Shown here one piece after another: positions 22,558 through 33,471 of a stretch of DNA of 64,000 nucleotides (its first letter is position 1; every line of letters starts with the position of its first letter). Made by a program: the position numbers and the translations under genes. The stretch covers positions 4,408,758-4,472,757 of the forward strand of contig CM060468.1 in NCBI GenBank assembly GCA_030544235.1, given 5' to 3'. The notes under the pieces are model-generated. The model worked only from the letters and a program-made list of their open reading frames with translations. It made no database searches and was not told the origin of the DNA. This DNA is from Lepturacanthus savala. Its lineage: Eukaryota; Chordata; Actinopteri; Scombriformes; Trichiuridae.

Positions 22558-22914
22558 TAGTGAACGAGTCGGTTCAAAGAGACGGCTCTTTAAAGTGAAC
22601 AATGGGAGCCGGCTCACGTCCGACTAGGAGCCATTCTTTTTTTTTTTTTTTTTTTTTAATAAAAATTTTGTATCTTTGATTTAAGTGTTTGAATTTTTAT
22701 TGTAATTTTTATTTAGAGGTTTTATTTTTTTCTATTTTAATTATTAACTAGAGGATTTAGTGTTTTTGTATAAATTACAAGTCAAAACAGGATTAAATTT
22801 GGCTGAATTACAAAAGGTACAAGTGGTAAAATGGAGAGCCGTTTGAGAGTCGGCTCCTTAGTGAGCTCAGCCACATGATCCGGCTCACTAAAAAGAGCTG
22901 AATTCCCATCACTA
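22558..22914 (-). mobile_element. hAT-like miniature element, copy 2
   Basis: Reverse-orientation relative of 2735-3224. Its right end reads gaattcccatcacta, and the body shares gtaatyc...aaaggtaYaagtggtaaaatgga and the repeated GAGCCG/CGGCTC words. Flanks gtgggcat (22550-22557) and gcgtgcat (22915-22922) agree at 6 of 8 positions, consistent with a hAT duplication. It lacks the expanded minisatellite of copy 1 and carries a T run of about 20 at 22637-22657. Confidence 0.75.
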
Positions 22915-23679
22915 GCGTGCATAGCTCTTAACAGGGAACGCTATAACCACTTGTGACTGTAATGACCTTCAAATAAGTATGAGATGTACAGTGCAAACAG
23001 CTAAAGTTGTCCTTTTAGTTAAACAGGGGATGTAAAAACGCAAAAGAAATACACTGGATGGACTGCAACACTAATTCAGGCTCATTTTGGAAGCAGCATG
23101 CAGAATTAGAGTCTGTTGGCATGAGGTAAGACTTAGCACCGTGCCAAATGATTTAGCACCAGGCTTTTTATAAAGTAGTACATCAAAAATCCAGACAGAA
23201 CGAGCAATTCTATCGAATGTTTGAAAAGCCAAAAGCCCTTTAAAATAGCTGCAGCAGCTAATGCTGACTATGGTGTGTCACTTGTTATAAACATATGTCT
23301 GTCTGAGCTTGAATTTATACGACACACACACACACACACACACACAGCCTGCTGCTTTTTTTTTTTTTTTTGCAATATAATAAAACCGTCTGGAGGAAAG
23401 TTTGAAGGAAAAGGAGAGACAGAGGAAAGGGACCGGTAGCAAAGTCACAGACAGAACCACCCAAAAGAAAACAGACAGTGTTGCTTTCCCCATTACGGTT
23501 TCAGACTTTGATAGGAACCAGAGGGGGAGAGTGGTGGCTATTATATCAAACCCAGATCTCTTCTTTTCCCCCCCTTCCTCTCAGTTTTGCAGTCATCTGT
23601 GTAATAGCAAGATCAATGTGAATGAAATCAACCAGCTGTCTCTATTATGATTGTCCTTCTGTTAAATCTCGAGCAAAAA
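22915..23679. other. Unassigned sequence with CA and T runs
   Basis: (AC)12 at 23322-23346 is followed by a T run near 23357-23371. Nothing else recognised. Confidence 0.4.
23322..23346. repeat. (AC)12 microsatellite
   Basis: Perfect AC run. Confidence 0.95.
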
Positions 23680-24120
23680 CAAGAGCAGGTCGTCCGGACT
23701 CTCCCGGGGAACGCTTTAAGCTGTGGGCCAACTGCTTTGACGAGCCTGATTCATCCAGCATGCTTTTTTTAAATTGGAAAATGTCCTCCTTTTCTACATC
23801 TGTGCACAAATGTCAGCGCTCACGTTGTTCCTGACTTTCGCAGAGATTTCTCCCCCCCTTTTCCCCATCCCGAGCCCGCTTTCAATTCCCCGTGCGTGTT
23901 GACAGACACTCTCATCTAGGCGACCTTGATTTCTTCCTGTGTTTCCAGGTTCGGGGGCAGGGTGAAAGGTCAAAGGTCGGCCTTGTGCTTGGCGATGTCT
24001 CGGCCTCTGTCAACACAACCTCTGCTCTGCAATAGCATTTCCCCTGGATCCGTACTAAACACTGAGGTAGGGGGTGATGGGGAGAAGTCAATTAGCTGCA
24101 CCGTTGTGGGCTGACATAGC
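23680..24120. promoter_or_regulatory. Possible regulatory block with DR1 site
   Basis: Unique sequence of balanced composition. At 23967-23979 the plus strand reads AGGTCA-A-AGGTCG, a DR1 nuclear-receptor motif with one mismatch. Conservation not tested. Confidence 0.3.
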
Positions 24121-25338
24121 ACAGAGCAACGACTTCCCATCATGCATCCTGAATCTGTAGTCCATCCAGTGACTGGAGTTTACTCAAAATGTATGTGTAC
24201 ATTTTGAAAGACGTGATAAATACTTCTTAAAACTGTATTTTAAAAAGTTTTTGACTTTATGTGTGTGTGACTGCAGAATGTGGTGAGAACATCTATTACA
24301 TAGAGTGAAGAAATGACCTGAAATAGCAATAATAGCTTTATTGCATGGGACATACTTATTTCAGTATGAGCATAATTGCTTTATTGAAAACAGATACTGT
24401 ATAAAACACAGAATTCTAATATTCTGTATCTGTGAAATGAGGTCACTAATTGAACATTTTATTACACCTATTGAAATATCAATCACTCAATTACTTACTT
24501 TGTCCCTAAGGGGCAACTGGTTGTGCAGCAATGTAAAAACACAAAGCAGCCGAACACAACATATACATAAAAAAAGCATTAAATCAATATGTACAAGAAT
24601 GAAGTAGATAAATTAAAGCAATTTAAAATAAAGCACTTTCAATATATGTTAATTAGGTGTTAGGATCTGAGTAGGTGCTTGAGTCACATCTTCCTTTAGT
24701 TACTTTAGTATTTGCTGAAAAAGAAAAGTCTAAAACAACAACCACAAGTAAAGATCTGATGCTCTGGATGTCAAAGATGGAAGTTTTTACCCTGAATGGA
24801 TTTTTTTTCTTCTTTGTCAACTGTTTGTTAAACAACACAGACTTTGCTGGTGAGTAATTTGCCTGCAGACATTCACATTCAAAGCTTTGCTGTTTTTTTT
24901 ACTGGAAAAAAAAAGACAAATACCGAGAACTGATCTTTTACTCAATAAAAACCAGCTTCCTCTTATGATGCATATTACAAACAGTGAATTACTGATCCGT
25001 TGCTTTTGTGATTTTTTAACCCAAACAACTTAGGAAAAAATGAGTAAAACTGAAGTGGTCGTGTTGTCATACGAACGGCGTTGTCAAATCGATAAGCATC
25101 AAAGTAAAAATCTGTTGTTTAATCTCTCTATAGACTGCAGTCTCTGTGTTTGACTGGTCATCACAGTTGCATTCTTGGCCTCTGAGGATGTGTAATTCTA
25201 AACTCGCAGCCCAGAACATGTCCAACAAGTTAAACTATAACAACGAGCCAGTAATATAAACCTGGACAGATGTGCAGGAGCCGAGTGCTGAGAGCAGCCT
25301 CTGAAGGTTTTTTTTTAAACCTCTGCTTGCCTCAGGTT
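24121..25338. other. AT-rich unassigned sequence
   Basis: No domain-bearing frame or repeat family recognised. Confidence 0.35.
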
Positions 25339-25358
25339 TGACCTTTGACCTCTGACCT
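25339..25358 (-). promoter_or_regulatory. Triple half-site (two overlapping DR1)
   Basis: On the minus strand: AGGTCA-G-AGGTCA-A-AGGTCA, three perfect nuclear-receptor half sites each spaced by one base. A fourth hexamer-like TGACCC lies just upstream on that strand. This is a strong match to RXR/PPAR/HNF4/COUP-TF-type sites; binding is an inference. Confidence 0.45.
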
Positions 25359-25570
25359 GGGGTCACGCGTAGGCGGGATCTAAACTCCTGTTTGGCCTCT
25401 CCACGTCTTCTCAATCAGACATCAAAAACCTGCACGGCGGGGTCGGGCTTTAACACGTCCCTACCGTGAACTCTGACCCCCGGCGCCCAATCTGAGGCAT
25501 TTTATGATCTGTTCAATACACTGTGATCAATGCTTTTGAACAGTTTTCCGTTGAGCAGACTTCCTCTGAA

Positions 25571-25583
25571 AGGTCAAAGGTCA
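25571..25583 (+). promoter_or_regulatory. Perfect DR1 motif
   Basis: AGGTCA-A-AGGTCA, the ideal DR1 sequence, 220 bp from the triple half-site at 25339. Surrounding DNA is CpG-containing and repeat-free. Confidence 0.45.
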
Positions 25584-25915
25584 CAGCGATTATGAGCATG
25601 CCATCGGTGACCTCCCCACCTCCTCTGGAACTACCCCTCTCTCTCTTTTTTTTTTCTCTTTGACCCCGCCCGCCCGAGTATCCCGCAAGGTGCTAGGAGC
25701 CGCCTGTCACCGTGATTGATTGTCCCTAAATACAACGGGGCTCCATCAGCGGTCGGTTTCCGTGGTAACTCACAGCGAGCCGTGTGTGTGTTTGTGTATG
25801 TGCCTGCGGTCTTTATTAAGATTGGTCGTTCTCATATACACGAGTCTCACCCTACACCCCTATACCCCCGTATAGAATACCACGCAAAAGCCAAATATTG
25901 GTTCGTCATCTGTTG

Positions 25916-25918
<3 letters not shown>

Positions 25919-25977
<59 letters not shown>
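25919..25977. repeat. (TG)29 microsatellite
   Basis: Perfect run of about 59 bases. Confidence 0.95.
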
Positions 25978-25979
<2 letters not shown>

Positions 25980-26116
25980 ATGAAGACGAGGTTTCAGCAA
26001 TAAGCGACAGAGAGGAATATGTTTTCCTTTCCATTGCCAGGAGAATGGAAAAACCTGAGGTGTAATGACTCTATCCGTGAAATGGGAGTTAAACCATAAT
26101 AATCATTAAGAGGCGA

Positions 26117-26288
<172 letters not shown>

Positions 26289-26428
26289 CACATATCACCA
26301 GCTGCTTCGTCCTAGCCTATACCTTTACAGGTCAGAAAACACACATGCAAAAACCCTGAAAATTATTTCCATCTTTCTCCTTTGTTCGATCTAGAAACCG
26401 CCACAAGCACCTTGCGATTCACACCAAC

Positions 26429-27220
26429 GCAGCTCTAGAAAAAAATAAGAGGCCATTTTTTTTCCTGAAACCAACATCTCTACATGTATTCCAGCCATTC
26501 TATTCCACTGTCTGTTGAATTCCAACACATGAACACCTCATTCTGCTTAAAGAGGAACCGGGAGTGGAATAAAGTCACCCAAGAACAATGGTACAGACTG
26601 GAGAGCATGAAAGCTGGGATTAAAACTAAAGGGCTATTGCACCAAATTGATTTCTGAACTCTTCTCAAGCGTAAACATTAGTTTTATGTTGTTTTAAAAT
26701 GAATTTGATCGTGTTTCTTTGCATTGTTTGACGTCTGAAAACATTGGGTCTTTTTTGTTATTTTGACCATTTGTCATTTTCTGCAAATTATTGCTCTAAA
26801 TGATGATATTTTCATTTAGAATTTAGGGGGAAATGTTGTCAGTAGTTTATAGACTCAAACTAAAATGTTCCTTTTGCCCAAACACACATCTATACACTAC
26901 TTTATTTACTACGACAGTTGTAAAATTAATAGAAATGTTATTACATTAACCTTCTGACACCATTGTACCATTAGAACACTGGAGTGATAGTTGCTGGAAA
27001 TGGGCCAGAAATTGCACCAAAAACCAGACATTTGCAGGTAGAATAGTCATAGAGTGTATTTCTGATTAGTTTAAACATATCTTTATTGAAACAAACAGTG
27101 CTTTTCTTTAAAAAATAAATACATTTCTAAGTGACCCTAAACTTTTGAACGGTAGTAGAAAAAAATGGGGGGAAAAAAAAAGAAACTGATGATTTTGCAG
27201 TGGTCTCTTATTTTTTTCTC
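26429..27220 (+). mobile_element. Deleted Tc1-like element with nested insertion
   Basis: Left end agctctagaaaaaaataaga (26431) and right end ggtctcttatttttttct (27202-27219) are inverted repeats of the CAGCTCTGGAAAAAATTAAGAGACCAC type known from fish Tc1-like elements. Internal words (tttctttgcattgtttga, gtctgaaaacattgggtc, ttgtcattttctgcaaat) are the 3' non-coding part of the same family. A short frame ending at about 26656 (MKAGIKTKGLLHQIDF) may be the last codons of the transposase; the rest is deleted. A different Tc1-like miniature element interrupts it at 26894-27157. Confidence 0.75.
26894..27157 (+). mobile_element. Nested Tc1-like miniature element, family M copy 1
   Basis: Ends gtgaccctaaacttttgaacggtagta, the terminus of a common non-autonomous Tc1-like family. 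It contains cattagaacactggagtgat and accaaaaaccagacatttgc, also present at 35495 and 46840. It begins at a TA (tacacta), the expected Tc1 target, and has lost the left terminal repeat and part of the body. It is inserted in an older Tc1-like element. Confidence 0.8.
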
Positions 27221-27234
27221 TCCTTTTTTTCGCC

Positions 27235-27378
27235 GGCGGCGTGGACAGCAGTGTTTGGACGGTGAGGTGGCCCTTATGGTCCCATCTTCCATTTTAAGAG
27301 ATGAGCGCTAATGACTTGCTGAGCCACCAGCCTGACAGGCAGCATGGGAAAACGAGCGGCTCAGCAGCTCTCTCCCCT

Positions 27379-27418
<40 letters not shown>

Positions 27419-27590
27419 ACAGCATTATCAGCTCCTTTTGGTTCTGGGACGGGTTTATCCGACACCGTTCCCGTTCGTGCCTGCTTTTATTCCCACTTCT
27501 CTTATCTAGCCGCCATGTTGGCTGGTGGTCCCCGGGGGTGAATCCCTGCAGGTTTGATAGCCAGATAAGAGCTATATGTCCGTCTTTTCC
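27235..27590. promoter_or_regulatory. Possible element with GATA pair and YY1-like site
   Basis: Around a CA repeat lies unique sequence with cttatct (27501-27507) and agataag (27563-27569), two GATA-type sites facing each other, and gccgccatgttgg (27510-27522), which fits the reverse complement of the YY1 consensus AANATGGCGGC. Function unproven. Confidence 0.3.
27381..27417. repeat. (CA)18 microsatellite
   Basis: Perfect run; it opens the long plus-strand frame at 27301-27912, which is otherwise pyrimidine-rich and not a gene. Confidence 0.95.
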
Positions 27591-28279
27591 CCTCTGTCTC
27601 CTTTTTAGGGCTCGTTTCATCGCAGCTGTCCACTTTTCATCCCCCCCCTCCACTTCTCTCTGTACCTCTCCGCCTACTTGTCTCTGTCATTTTAACCTTC
27701 ACTCTCCGTCTGTCTGTGCCTGTCAGTCTTTCCCCTCCTCTCCACTTTTTTTTGCGCTTTCATCATGGCTGTGTTTTTCTGCCGAGGTGAGTGTTGATAG
27801 CTCCCATATTTTTCTCTTCTTTTTTGCCCTCCTCTCATCCTCCCTGGCCCACATCTTCCATCCCGTGTTCGCTCTCCTGGAACAAATCAGACAACACATC
27901 ATAGCCAAATAGGCTTTTTTCCCCCCTTTCTCTCTCTCCCTCTCTTTTTTTATGGTAACACTTAACTACAGTGCTATCTCTCACCATGGCGTTGTGGACA
28001 CCTAATGTCATTTTTTGTAGGCCAATCAGGGTTGATATACTGATTAAGTCTGGATGGGTGGTCAGCAATAGGCCACATACCAAACCATGTTGTTAGAAAT
28101 CTGTCAAGCATCAGGAATAGGACTGTTTTATGGCTCTTATTGGATTTACATCATTTTTTGCAGCACATATTACTAGCTATTATTTAATGGTTTCGCCAAA
28201 AACACAGATTCCCATCAGGTTATTGGACCATATATTAAAAAAGGTTTAATTGAATTTCGACATGTATTAAATCACCATG
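27591..28279. other. Pyrimidine-rich then unassigned sequence
   Basis: C/T-rich to about 27945. At 27954 tatggtaacactta resembles the end of a fish DNA-transposon repeat (compare 60533), but no partner end was found. Confidence 0.35.
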
Positions 28280-28807
28280 TATGGAGCTAATTTTGGGTCA
28301 AATGTTTTGTACTTGAAAATGGAAAAAATTAAACTGAAATTTCAGGTTTTTATCTTGAATTCTGAGAAATACATCAACGTATTCAAAATGAAATCAAGCG
28401 CACGCTTCCTTTTTAGGTTATATATAAAATTCACTCTGCTAATTAGTTTGAAGAAATTATTTTCATTGTTCACTTTCGTATATATTTTGATATTTGGGAT
28501 CCCATTTCTCTCAGTTGAAAAATCTAAAATGGAAAAAAGCAAGATCTGAAACTGTAAAAAAAAAAAAAAAAAACATACAACTGAGAGAAATTGGATCCTA
28601 AATATCAAAATATATGAAAGTAAAAAAAATAAAATAGATAATTTGGTCACACTAATTAGCAGAGTGAATCCTAATTATATTTAACCTGAGAAAAACAAGT
28701 GTCTGCTTGATGTATTTCTCAGAATTCAAGATCAAAACTTGAAACTTCAGTTTCAATTTTTATTTTTTTCCCAAGTATAACACATTTGATCCAATATTAG
28801 CTCCATA
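28280..28807. mobile_element. Foldback element: 240-bp inverted arms
   Basis: The left arm from tatggagctaat (28280) to about 28518 is the reverse complement of the right arm from about 28578 to attagctccata (28807). Matching words include cttgaattctgagaaatac and attcactctgctaattag. About 60 bases with an A run form the loop. Termini start at TA, as expected for a Tc1/mariner-type long-inverted-repeat miniature element, though the superfamily is not proven. Transcription would give a near-perfect long hairpin. Confidence 0.85.
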
Positions 28808-28894
28808 ACAACGTATGTCATGATGTAAACTGGAAAACATCCTGCTTTAAATATACAAAAATATGTTTCCTTCAGTTCCAATTCATTATGAGAT

Positions 28895-29190
28895 GACATT
28901 GAAAGGTTAGCTTAGCTAGCTTAGCGCAAAAGCTGGAAACGGGAAACTGTTAGCCTGGTAAAAGCTAAAACAAACAAAAAAACAAAACAAATAGAAGAAA
29001 TCCATCTACCAGAACCACTGAAGTCTGTTTGCTACTTGTCAGACAACCTCATGGTGCAACCAGACTCCAGGAAGTCGATAGTCCTGCTCCTGACCTCCTG
29101 TAAAACCACAATTTGTTGTTTCTAATCTCATTTTTATGAACAGAAACAAATGAGCCATAAACAGTTTGATTAGTGAAAGTAAAGCGATAT
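28895..29190. repeat. Teleost dispersed repeat (gcttagc family)
   Basis: Begins gttagcttagctagcttagc and continues with aagctggaaacgggaaactg, ccatctaccagaaccactg and agactccaggaagtc, words I recognise from a dispersed fish repeat. A related piece in both orientations occurs at 47309-48040. Superfamily not known to me. Confidence 0.6.
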
Positions 29191-29479
29191 CCAAACAGAC
29201 TTTAACAAACACGGACAAATAAATAGAAGGTTCAAACACCGATACAACAGACTGACAGTAAGTTGGAATTTAATAGGCTACACTGGCCAAAGAATGAGTG
29301 ATATTCTATTAAATATTTATTCTGTATTAAATGTTGACACATGCATTTTGTTTATTGCTTCTCATTCGTACGATATCCACTGACATGTCCAGCATCAAGC
29401 ATTCCGTTTCCATCCAAGAAAACCAAATCAAATCCGAAACTCGATCAGCAAAGGCGTCTTATTCATGCATTCTTCTTCT
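29191..29479. other. Unassigned sequence
   Basis: Unique; no gene or repeat recognised. Confidence 0.35.
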
Positions 29480-29665
29480 CCTCCTGCGTCTATGGCCCGT
29501 GGAGTAGCGTCATCGATGTTCTGGGCTGAGATCCATCATCGTTCCTGGGCGAGCGGTAATTCCTGCCTGGCCGTCCGCGGGCCCGGTTTTTCCGGGATCC
29601 CGGTACTTGTGTCGACAGGGCGTACGTTCCCTCTGTACCCGTGTCGGCTGCAGCCCGACAAACAG
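29480..29665. promoter_or_regulatory. CpG-dense islet
   Basis: About 20 or more CpGs in under 190 bases (for example gtccgcgggcccgg, gtgtcgacagggcgtacg), at or above random expectation, while the flanks are CpG-poor. Such islets usually mark methylation-free regulatory DNA, a promoter or an exon. Open frames on both strands show no domain. No TATA-like word stands out. Confidence 0.4.
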
Positions 29666-30050
29666 GCGGCAGAAACAAATGACATCCTTTTTTTTTTTCT
29701 TTAAATATAGAATCCAGGATAAAAAAAAAAAAAAGTCTCTCCCCTCTCCGTTCTCTCCTAGATTGGAATCGTGATAGATCCATCAACGTCTGCCTTCGTA
29801 GTTTTGAGCCAATTGTTCTGCCCGGCCGTGATTTGATGGCTTCCATATGAGTAGGTATCCTCTTATACCATAATGGGAGCTGCAATCAGTATCGGTGTGT
29901 GAACAGTGGCTGACATCCTGCCATGAAGCACATCGGAGCAGATGCTTGCAGCCAGACAGAGGGAGGGAAAAACTGTGAAGACACGCATGCCTGTACACAC
30001 TTTACTGTTTGACTGAACCCAGACAATAGGTTAGCACGCACAGTTGGTAC
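29666..30050. other. Unassigned sequence
   Basis: T and A runs near 29689-29735, otherwise unique. Confidence 0.35.
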
Positions 30051-30250
30051 CAGTGTTGGGAGTAAGGCGTTACAAAAGGAATACATTACTGTAATGCATT
30101 GATTTATGCAGTAACGTAGGCCCTGGTACGACTATTTAGATTGATATGGATCCATATTTCAGTAGTTTACAAATTAACTTAAAAGTAATGCAATAGTAGT
30201 GCAATACCTTACCTTTTAAATACAGTAATATTGTAGTAATGTTGCACCTT
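30051..30250 (+). mobile_element. hAT-like element, left part
   Basis: Starts cagtgttgggagtaaggcg, the terminus of a widespread fish hAT family (CAGTGTTGGGAGTAACGCGTTAC), followed by gttacaaaaggaatacatta. The matching right terminus was not found, so it is a fragment. Confidence 0.65.
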
Positions 30251-30260
30251 ATCTTGTGAT

Positions 30261-30917
30261 AGGATTTTTGATTATATTATATGATTTTGGAGATCGTTTG
30301 ACATTCAAATCGATTTCATTCTTACTCTTACTGCACCTTTTTTTTGTACATCGAAGTAAAACGTCCCTCCCAATATCGGCTCAAATCCATCAGCTCCTGT
30401 CACCGAAAAAAAAGAAGTGGAAGCGAGGGGAAGGTCGGCCATCTCCCCGATTGGACAGGCACGGAAACAATTTAGAAAACGTCACAGGGAACTACTCCAG
30501 GAATAGAGAGAGTGTAGAAGAGTTACAGTGAAGAACGAAAGCCACAAGTAGAGGGGGTTATTGTAAGCATAATGAAAAATAATACAGCGTGGGAATGGAA
30601 AGGCTGAATCCTAAAGGGTTATTAAGTTGTGAAATGACTAAACACAGGAACCATGCAGACCGTACTGGAAAAGGTCAACTGTGTGTTATGAGGATAGCGA
30701 AGGATAAACTATTCTGGCCACTTTATGTACACTCATAAACAAGCAGGGGTCTGTTTTAGCCTCACATTTAAACTAATAAGGGTCAGACAGTCAACTCAAA
30801 TCCCATGGTGGTCAATGAGAGTGTGATTCTGATTACCCAAGTTTATTTACTGAAGGCAAATTCCTGCGTGAACTTTTTTTTTTTTTCTCCAAAAAACCCA
30901 ACAGTGATCCCACTAGA
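30261..30917. other. Unassigned sequence
   Basis: The stretch 30350-30500 keeps CpGs and a gattgg (inverse CCAAT) word; nothing else seen. Confidence 0.35.
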
Positions 30918-31199
30918 GCTGCGGTTCACAAACTTGTTGACTGACACAAATCAGGCCATGGAGGCGGCCAAATTAGACCTGATCAGATTTTGTTGCCCTC
31001 CATATGATCAGATTTTTGCTTTTAGATGTTTTATTACAGTGAATGTAAGTGGATGGAGCCCATGAAGAGACCAGACCTACATTCTATCCATTTCTTACAT
31101 ATGGATGGAGTTATAGTGAAAATAATTGATTGGCGAGCCCCCTGGAACCCCATCGGGGACCCTCAGAGTTCCCAGGACCCTACTTTGAGAACCCCTCCA
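30918..31199 (+). mobile_element. hAT-like repeat with GGTTCTCAAA-type ends
   Basis: Left gcggttcacaaacttgt and right ctttgagaacccct pair as inverted ends of the CAGNGGTTCTCAAACT kind shared by many hAT elements. The right third (ccctggaaccccat, gaccctcagag) recurs at 45700-45770. Exact ends and duplication not resolved. Confidence 0.5.
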
Positions 31200-31849
31200 G
31201 CTCTCGTGGATCTACAAATTCATGCCTGAACCCCAAAAGACCCGGAAATGAACTTCTGGACCCGTCTACGATTTGAAAGCTGGAACCCGGACACGCGCGC
31301 AACTGACAAACGTCGATTTTGCAGCTGATTGCTATTAACAAGTTAAGATTAATTTACAATTTGTCAAAACAAAGCTTTGCCTCTTACCCAATGTAACATT
31401 AGCAGCCTCCTCCCCGGTGCCTGGACATGACGCATAGAAACTCTTCTTGCCAAGATAGTTAGCAGAAATACATCCAGGTTTCTGTTATTCCTCTCCTGCT
31501 GATTGAAACAGGCTGATCCACTCCTTATTTCACTTTAAAACTCCGCTTGCTGTCACTTTTAGATCCCGCAGATATGTGGTATCGTATTTTATGTGTATAA
31601 ACGTCCAGCTGCACTACAGGTTATAAGCCAGACGTTTCTGTTACCATGATGGAGTTTGAGAGGTGTTATATGTGTCAATAATTCAGTCCTAAAAATCCTT
31701 TTTTTTTTTGGTTTAACAGGGGAACAAAAGTGCCAGTTTGGTTGATTTTCCCCGAATGTCATTTCTCCTGTTCTTCAGGATACACACTTGAATAAAACGA
31801 ATCATGACAAAGACACTAACACTAATTGATTCAAATAATTCAAGAACTT
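31200..31849. other. Unassigned sequence
   Basis: Unique mixed sequence. No frame with a domain. Confidence 0.35.
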
Positions 31850-32110
31850 AATTTTATTCCCTTTATTTATGAGCGCATAAATCACAGACCGATTGACCAA
31901 TAGCATAAAAACAAATTAAGATGGAGAAAGTTGCCAAAAGACATCTCAGAGAAAATGAGTCACCGCAAACAAACAAAGTGCAGAGGAGAACAAAGCTATT
32001 CATTAGCGCTGAAGATTAATTAGTAGGATTAGTATGAATATGTATAACACATAAATCTGAGGGAGCAGGAGATTAGCATCTCTTCATTGTTACTAGACGG
32101 GTGTAATATT
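31850..32110. promoter_or_regulatory. Possible AT-rich conserved element
   Basis: Repeat-free, with clustered homeodomain-type words (ttaattag, gattaat, cattagcg). The pattern is typical of developmental enhancers. Inference from texture. Confidence 0.25.
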
Positions 32111-32395
32111 TTTTAAAAAAAGAAAAAAATCGACTTCTATTCAGTCTGCAGTATTAATCTGACCCCATCGCTACCTGATTTAAAATATGTGTTATCTAAA
32201 TACACAATGTAATGCTTCTGGGTAGAGACGTCTCAATACAGAATGGAGACAGATACGCAATAAAGCAGCAAATCTGAGGTCAAAAGGGGACTTTTTTTAT
32301 ATGCAGAGGAGGAAATGTCATTTATTTGTGTGGACAGATAAGAATGGTAATATCCTCATATTTAACTGGATCTGTTTATCACACTGGTTCAGGTT

Positions 32396-32397
<2 letters not shown>

Positions 32398-32489
<92 letters not shown>
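32398..32489. repeat. (GT)46 microsatellite
   Basis: 92 uninterrupted bases. An octamer-like atgcaaat lies 11 bases further on, at 32501-32508. Confidence 0.97.
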
Positions 32490-32491
<2 letters not shown>

Positions 32492-32508
32492 TATGTGGAG
32501 ATGCAAAT

Positions 32509-33471
32509 GAGTCTGATCGGGATCGACCTGAGGCTCTCAGAGACGGATCTGCCATGTCTCCCTTACACACCACTAAATCTGGGCCATAATCACACCCTAA
32601 TTCACACACTCATAAATCTTCTCCCACCAGGCCCTGGTGTCACACACACACACACATGCACACACACACGTATGATGTTCATCATGAACTACTGCGGCGG
32701 GATATTTTTAACAATTCATTTCGATGGCTTTTCGGTGCCAAGGTTTTGGGGCCTTTGAAGATTTGAGTGGAAGTGCAAGAGAGAGCTAGTTTAATTTCAC
32801 TTTAGTCAAAAGGCTGCCAAAGTCTACGAGCACTTTGAAAAGCGTTTAGACGGCTTTAAAATTAAGTTCTGTTAAAAAACACAATATAATGGAGGGGAAA
32901 AAAGGAAAAGAAAAGAAAATTTTAAGTGAATTTGTTAGGGGCGAGATCACATTCCAAAACATTTATCAAATCTGTTACAGGACATATATTTAGTTGTTTA
33001 TGGTGCCTGGGAGGATAGAAAATAGCGCGGTATGTTTATGAAATGAATAACAGATCTGTTGCGAAGAGAAACTCAGGACCAACTGACATCAGATTCCCAC
33101 TTTGGGGATATAAAGTTCTGGCCTGTCTTAGATTTCAAACAACACTTATACTTAGAAAAAAAAAATATATCCAAACACGTTCCCCTTTCTACTTTGTTTT
33201 TTTTTTTGAGAAATGAAAGGTCAAGAGAGGAGGATACATACAGGAAGGGGCGGGATAGATTCATACAGGGATGAACAGAGCAAGAGAGGAGAGCGTGAAG
33301 TAAGGAAGTGAAACAGAGGCACCTTTGGGGGATCTGTGAAAATAGTTTGGTTTTCTCATGATTCATCCATTATCAGAGTATTCTGCACAATTCTGAGAAT
33401 TGTTGCAAAGCTGAGCTGGATTAGTCTCCAATTGTAATGGCTCACAGTCTTTATCTTTACCTCCACTCCTT
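32509..33471. other. Unassigned sequence
   Basis: Short CA runs at 32641-32669; AT-rich elsewhere. No gene recognised. Confidence 0.35.

Noticed and set aside
27301..27912. 203-codon plus-strand open frame, the longest in the window
   Set aside because: It begins before a CA repeat and runs through a pyrimidine-rich tract giving Ser/Pro/Leu/Phe. No domain, and composition explains its openness.
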